From Gemmatimonadota bacterium (GTDB lineage Bacteria; Gemmatimonadota; Gemmatimonadetes; Longimicrobiales; UBA6960): DNA of 8,817 nucleotides. Positions 6,840 to 8,817 of the stretch are shown in pieces. The notes beneath the pieces are model-generated. The model saw only the letters and a program-made list of their open reading frames with translations. It made no database searches and was not told the DNA's origin. The stretch covers positions 1 to 8,817 of the forward strand of contig JADFLD010000046.1 of assembly GCA_022564535.1 (NCBI GenBank), given 5' to 3'. How positions within the stretch are numbered: the first letter of the stretch is position 1; every line of letters starts with the position of its first letter. Position numbers and translations under genes: made by a program.

Positions 6840-6850
6840 GGCGAATCGCC
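6840..6850 (-). promoter_or_regulatory. Perfect 11-bp dyad next to the -35 box, possible operator
   Basis: GGCGA-T-TCGCC is a perfect inverted repeat (5+1+5) ending two bases upstream of the TTGACA box. Such a site could bind a dimeric regulator, but a short palindrome in GC-rich DNA can also arise by chance. Confidence 0.3.
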
Positions 6851-6884
6851 AGTGTTTGCATGCACTTTCGGGGGGGGCACGGCA

Positions 6885-6919
6885 GAGGGGGCAGCCCCTT
6901 TTTGGGGGGGCGCCCCCTC
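6885..6919 (-). repeat. Long GC-rich hairpin after rpoC
   Basis: GAGGGGGC-GCCCC pairs with GGGGC-(T)-GCCCCCTC. This is a 13-bp stem interrupted by one bulged base, with an 8-base loop CCCAAAAA. It starts 44 bases after the rpoC stop. There is no U-run behind it, so it is not a standard intrinsic terminator. It may mark the 3' end of rpoC mRNA by pausing or by protecting it from exonucleases. Confidence 0.5.
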
Positions 6920-6963
6920 CTTGCCGCTCAACCCTACCTCGGCTTCCTGACCGCCGTCGGCCT

Positions 6964-8817
6964 CTACTTCAAGGCCGCCACGCCGTCTCCGTCGATGCCC
7001 AGCCCCGGAACCAACTCACCGGGTTCGGCGAGGGGGACGATCTCCTCGTCGTAGAACGACTTCTCCACCATGAATTCGACATTCTGGAACCGGTGGATTC
7101 CGGTTCCTGCCGGAATCAGGTGGCCGATGATGATGTTCTCCTTGAGGCCCTTCAAATCGTCGCGGGCACCGCGTACCGCGGCGTCCGTGAGAACCCTCGT
7201 CGTCTCCTGGAAGGAGGCGGCCGATATGAAGGACTCGGTCGTGAGACTCGCCTTGGTGATGCCCAGCAGGAGTGGCTCGCTGCGGGCCGGCTTCCGGCCA
7301 TCCGCGATGGCTTTCGTATTGACCGCGCGGAAGGCCGTGCGATCGAAGTTTTCGCCCTCGAGCAGATCGGTGTCACCACTGTCGATGATCCTGACCTTCT
7401 GCAGCATCTGGCGAACGATCACGCCGATGTGCTTGTCGTTGATCTTCACCCCCTGGAGCCGGTAGACCTCCTGGATCTCGTTCAGCAAGTACTCCTGAAC
7501 CGCTCTTGGCCCCTTGATGGCGAGGATGTCATGCGGGTTGATCGGACCCTCTGAGAGACGATCACCTGCACGCACCTGATCGCCTGTATGCACACGCATG
7601 TGCTTTCCGACCGGAACGTCGTAGGTCCGTTGCTCACCGGTCTCCGGCGTCACGTGGACCTGGCGCTTGCCGCGCTTGATGTCACCGAAACTGATATCAC
7701 CGTCGATCTCCGTGATGACCGCCGGATCTTTCGGGCGACGCGCCTCGAAGAGCTCCGCGACCCGTGGGAGACCCCCGGTGATATCACGGGTCTTGTACAC
7801 GTCACGACTGATCTTGGCGATCGGGTCGCCCAACTCGACCTCGTCTCCGTGCCGGACCGTCAACTGAGCCCCGACCGGAACGATGAACTCGCGCAGCGTC
7901 TCCTTTTCCTTCTTTCTCGACTTCTTTACGATCCGGATGACCGGGTGGAGCTTCTTCTCGCGATCTTCGATGCTCGTCATCTGGCGACGACCGGTGGACT
8001 CGTCGAGCTCCTCACGCATCGTGTAATCCTCTACGATGTCCACAAACTCGATGACGCCCTTCGAGTCGGCGACCATCGGCTCGGAATACGGATCCCAGCC
8101 GAACAGCAGGTCTCCGGCCTTGATCTCCTGGCCCTCCACGACCGACAGCGTCGCGGCATACGGAACCGCAAGGCGGCTCAGCACTCCACCCTCAGCCGTC
8201 TTGAGAAGAATGTGGCCCTCCCTCGACGTTACGATGCGCTTCTCGTCGGGGGTCTCGACCACGGTGACACGCTCAAGGCCGACGATACCGTCGATCTTGG
8301 ACTTTCTCTGCGTTTGAGCGGCGATGCGAGAAGCCGTTCCGCCAATATGGAAGGTCCGTAGCGTAAGCTGCGTACCCGGCTCGCCGATCGACTGCGCCGC
8401 GATGATGCCAACCGCCTCACCGACGTCGACCGGCTGCATGGTCGCCAGATTCCGACCATAACAGGTCTGGCACAGGCCGCGTTTCGCCTCACACGTGAGC
8501 ACGGACCGGATTCTGACCATCTGCAGACCCGCGTCCTCGATCGCTTGGGAGGCGAGCTCATCGATGAGCTTGCCCCCTTCCACGAGCAGGTCACCATCGA
8601 TCGGATCGTAGATGTTTTCGAGCGCCACGTTTCCGACGATGCGGTCCATGAGCGGCTCGATGACGTCCTCGCCTTCTTTCAGCGCGGTCATGTCGAGTCC
8701 GAGGATCGTGCCACAGTCCTCGCTCGCGATCGTCATGTCCTGAGCGACGTCGACCAGGCGACGGGTGAGGTATCCAGCGTCGGCCGTCTTGAGGGCCGTA
8801 TCGGCCAATCCCTTGCG
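6964..8817 (-). CDS. rpoC: DNA-directed RNA polymerase subunit beta', C-terminal part (runs off right edge)
   Basis: Beta' forms the catalytic centre of RNA polymerase together with beta. The 617 residues present correspond to E. coli beta' from about residue 780 to the end. The fragment opens RKGLADTALKTADAGYLTRR, the end of the bridge-helix region. The second zinc site is intact: Cys35, Cys109, Cys116 and Cys119 (E. coli 814, 888, 895, 898; constant offset 779). The trigger loop is IAAQSIGEPGTQLTLRTFHIGG (139-160), with the catalytic-site His157 conserved and Leu153 where E. coli has Met932. An SI3-type insertion follows (about 164-341), then DITGGLPRVAELFEARRPKDPA, VYRLQGVKINDKHIGVIVRQM and the clamp end with FISAASFQETTRVL. 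The TAG at 6964 ends the gene. The frame is open to the window edge, and a TTG within it at 8808 is an internal codon, not a start. Confidence 0.99.
   Translation of the reverse strand, partial: RKGLADTALKTADAGYLTRRLVDVAQDMTIASEDCGTILGLDMTALKEGEDVIEPLMDRIVGNVALENIYDPIDGDLLVEGGKLIDELASQAIEDAGLQMVRIRSVLTCEAKRGLCQTCYGRNLATMQPVDVGEAVGIIAAQSIGEPGTQLTLRTFHIGGTASRIAAQTQRKSKIDGIVGLERVTVVETPDEKRIVTSREGHILLKTAEGGVLSRLAVPYAATLSVVEGQEIKAGDLLFGWDPYSEPMVADSKGVIEFVDIVEDYTMREELDESTGRRQMTSIEDREKKLHPVIRIVKKSRKKEKETLREFIVPVGAQLTVRHGDEVELGDPIAKISRDVYKTRDITGGLPRVAELFEARRPKDPAVITEIDGDISFGDIKRGKRQVHVTPETGEQRTYDVPVGKHMRVHTGDQVRAGDRLSEGPINPHDILAIKGPRAVQEYLLNEIQEVYRLQGVKINDKHIGVIVRQMLQKVRIIDSGDTDLLEGENFDRTAFRAVNTKAIADGRKPARSEPLLLGITKASLTTESFISAASFQETTRVLTDAAVRGARDDLKGLKENIIIGHLIPAGTGIHRFQNVEFMVEKSFYDEEIVPLAEPGELVPGLGIDGDGVAALK

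Noticed and set aside
6888..6903. Plus-strand terminator GGGG-CAG-CCCC-TTTTT
   Set aside because: The stem is only 4 bp, and no plus-strand gene exists upstream to need it. The bases are better explained as part of the minus-strand 13-bp hairpin.
6717..6963. A tRNA or small RNA gene in the rpoC-rpsL gap, as often seen near tuf or rpoC
   Set aside because: No cloverleaf, T-arm (GTTCRA) or CCA-type end could be found by eye. The same holds for the gaps at 2171-2317 and 5650-5861.
8806..8808. TTG at 8808 as a start codon for rpoC
   Set aside because: The frame continues upstream to the window edge with conserved residues (RKG before LADTALKTA), so it is an internal Leu codon.
1..8817. Mobile elements, CRISPR arrays, defence or accessory genes
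   Set aside because: Every coding stretch is a conserved informational gene in canonical order, and there are no direct-repeat arrays, transposase motifs or foreign islands.

Overview
The window is one dense run of informational genes, all on the minus strand. In transcription order (right to left) they are rpoC (3' two-fifths, entering from the right edge), rpsL, rpsG, fusA, tuf, rpsJ, rplC, rplD, rplW and the start of rplB (leaving at the left edge). This is the classical str operon joined directly to the start of the S10 operon, downstream of the beta' subunit gene of RNA polymerase. I see no mobile element, tRNA, rRNA, CRISPR array, accessory gene or broken gene.

The DNA is GC-rich and the proteins are clearly bacterial. 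RpoC carries the large insertion in the trigger loop (SI3) typical of many Gram-negative lineages, and its trigger loop reads LTLRTFH rather than the E. coli LTMRTFH. Shine-Dalgarno sequences are present before several genes (for example GGAGGA before rplC). The L2, L3, EF-Tu and RpoC sequences would suit a GC-rich member of the FCB/Gemmatimonadota side of the tree. That placement is an impression from memory, not the result of a search.

Layout: 8817-6964 rpoC; 6963-6717 a 247-base control region; 6716-6345 rpsL; a 12-base gap; 6332-5862 rpsG; 5861-5650 a 212-base structured gap; 5649-3547 fusA; a 38-base gap; 3508-2318 tuf; 2317-2171 a 147-base structured gap; 2170-1862 rpsJ; 1845-1228 rplC; 1222-563 rplD; 570-259 rplW; 259-1 rplB. 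From rpsJ leftward the genes are tightly packed, with an 8-base overlap (rplD/rplW) and a 1-base overlap (rplW/rplB), which suggests translational coupling.

The coding content is ordinary. The interest lies in the three long gaps. (1) Between rpoC and rpsL there is a promoter with a perfect TTGACA box, abutted by a perfect 11-bp dyad, and then a near-ideal intrinsic terminator only 16 bases before the rpsL start codon. Any transcript from that promoter, or reading through from rpoC, must pass the terminator to reach rpsL, which looks like attenuation of the str operon. (2) Between rpsG and fusA lies a chain of hairpins, one followed by nine U residues. (3) Between tuf and rpsJ lies a 48-base symmetric stem-loop followed by a second hairpin, in the place where an S10-type autoregulatory leader would be expected. 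None of these functions is proven by the sequence alone.
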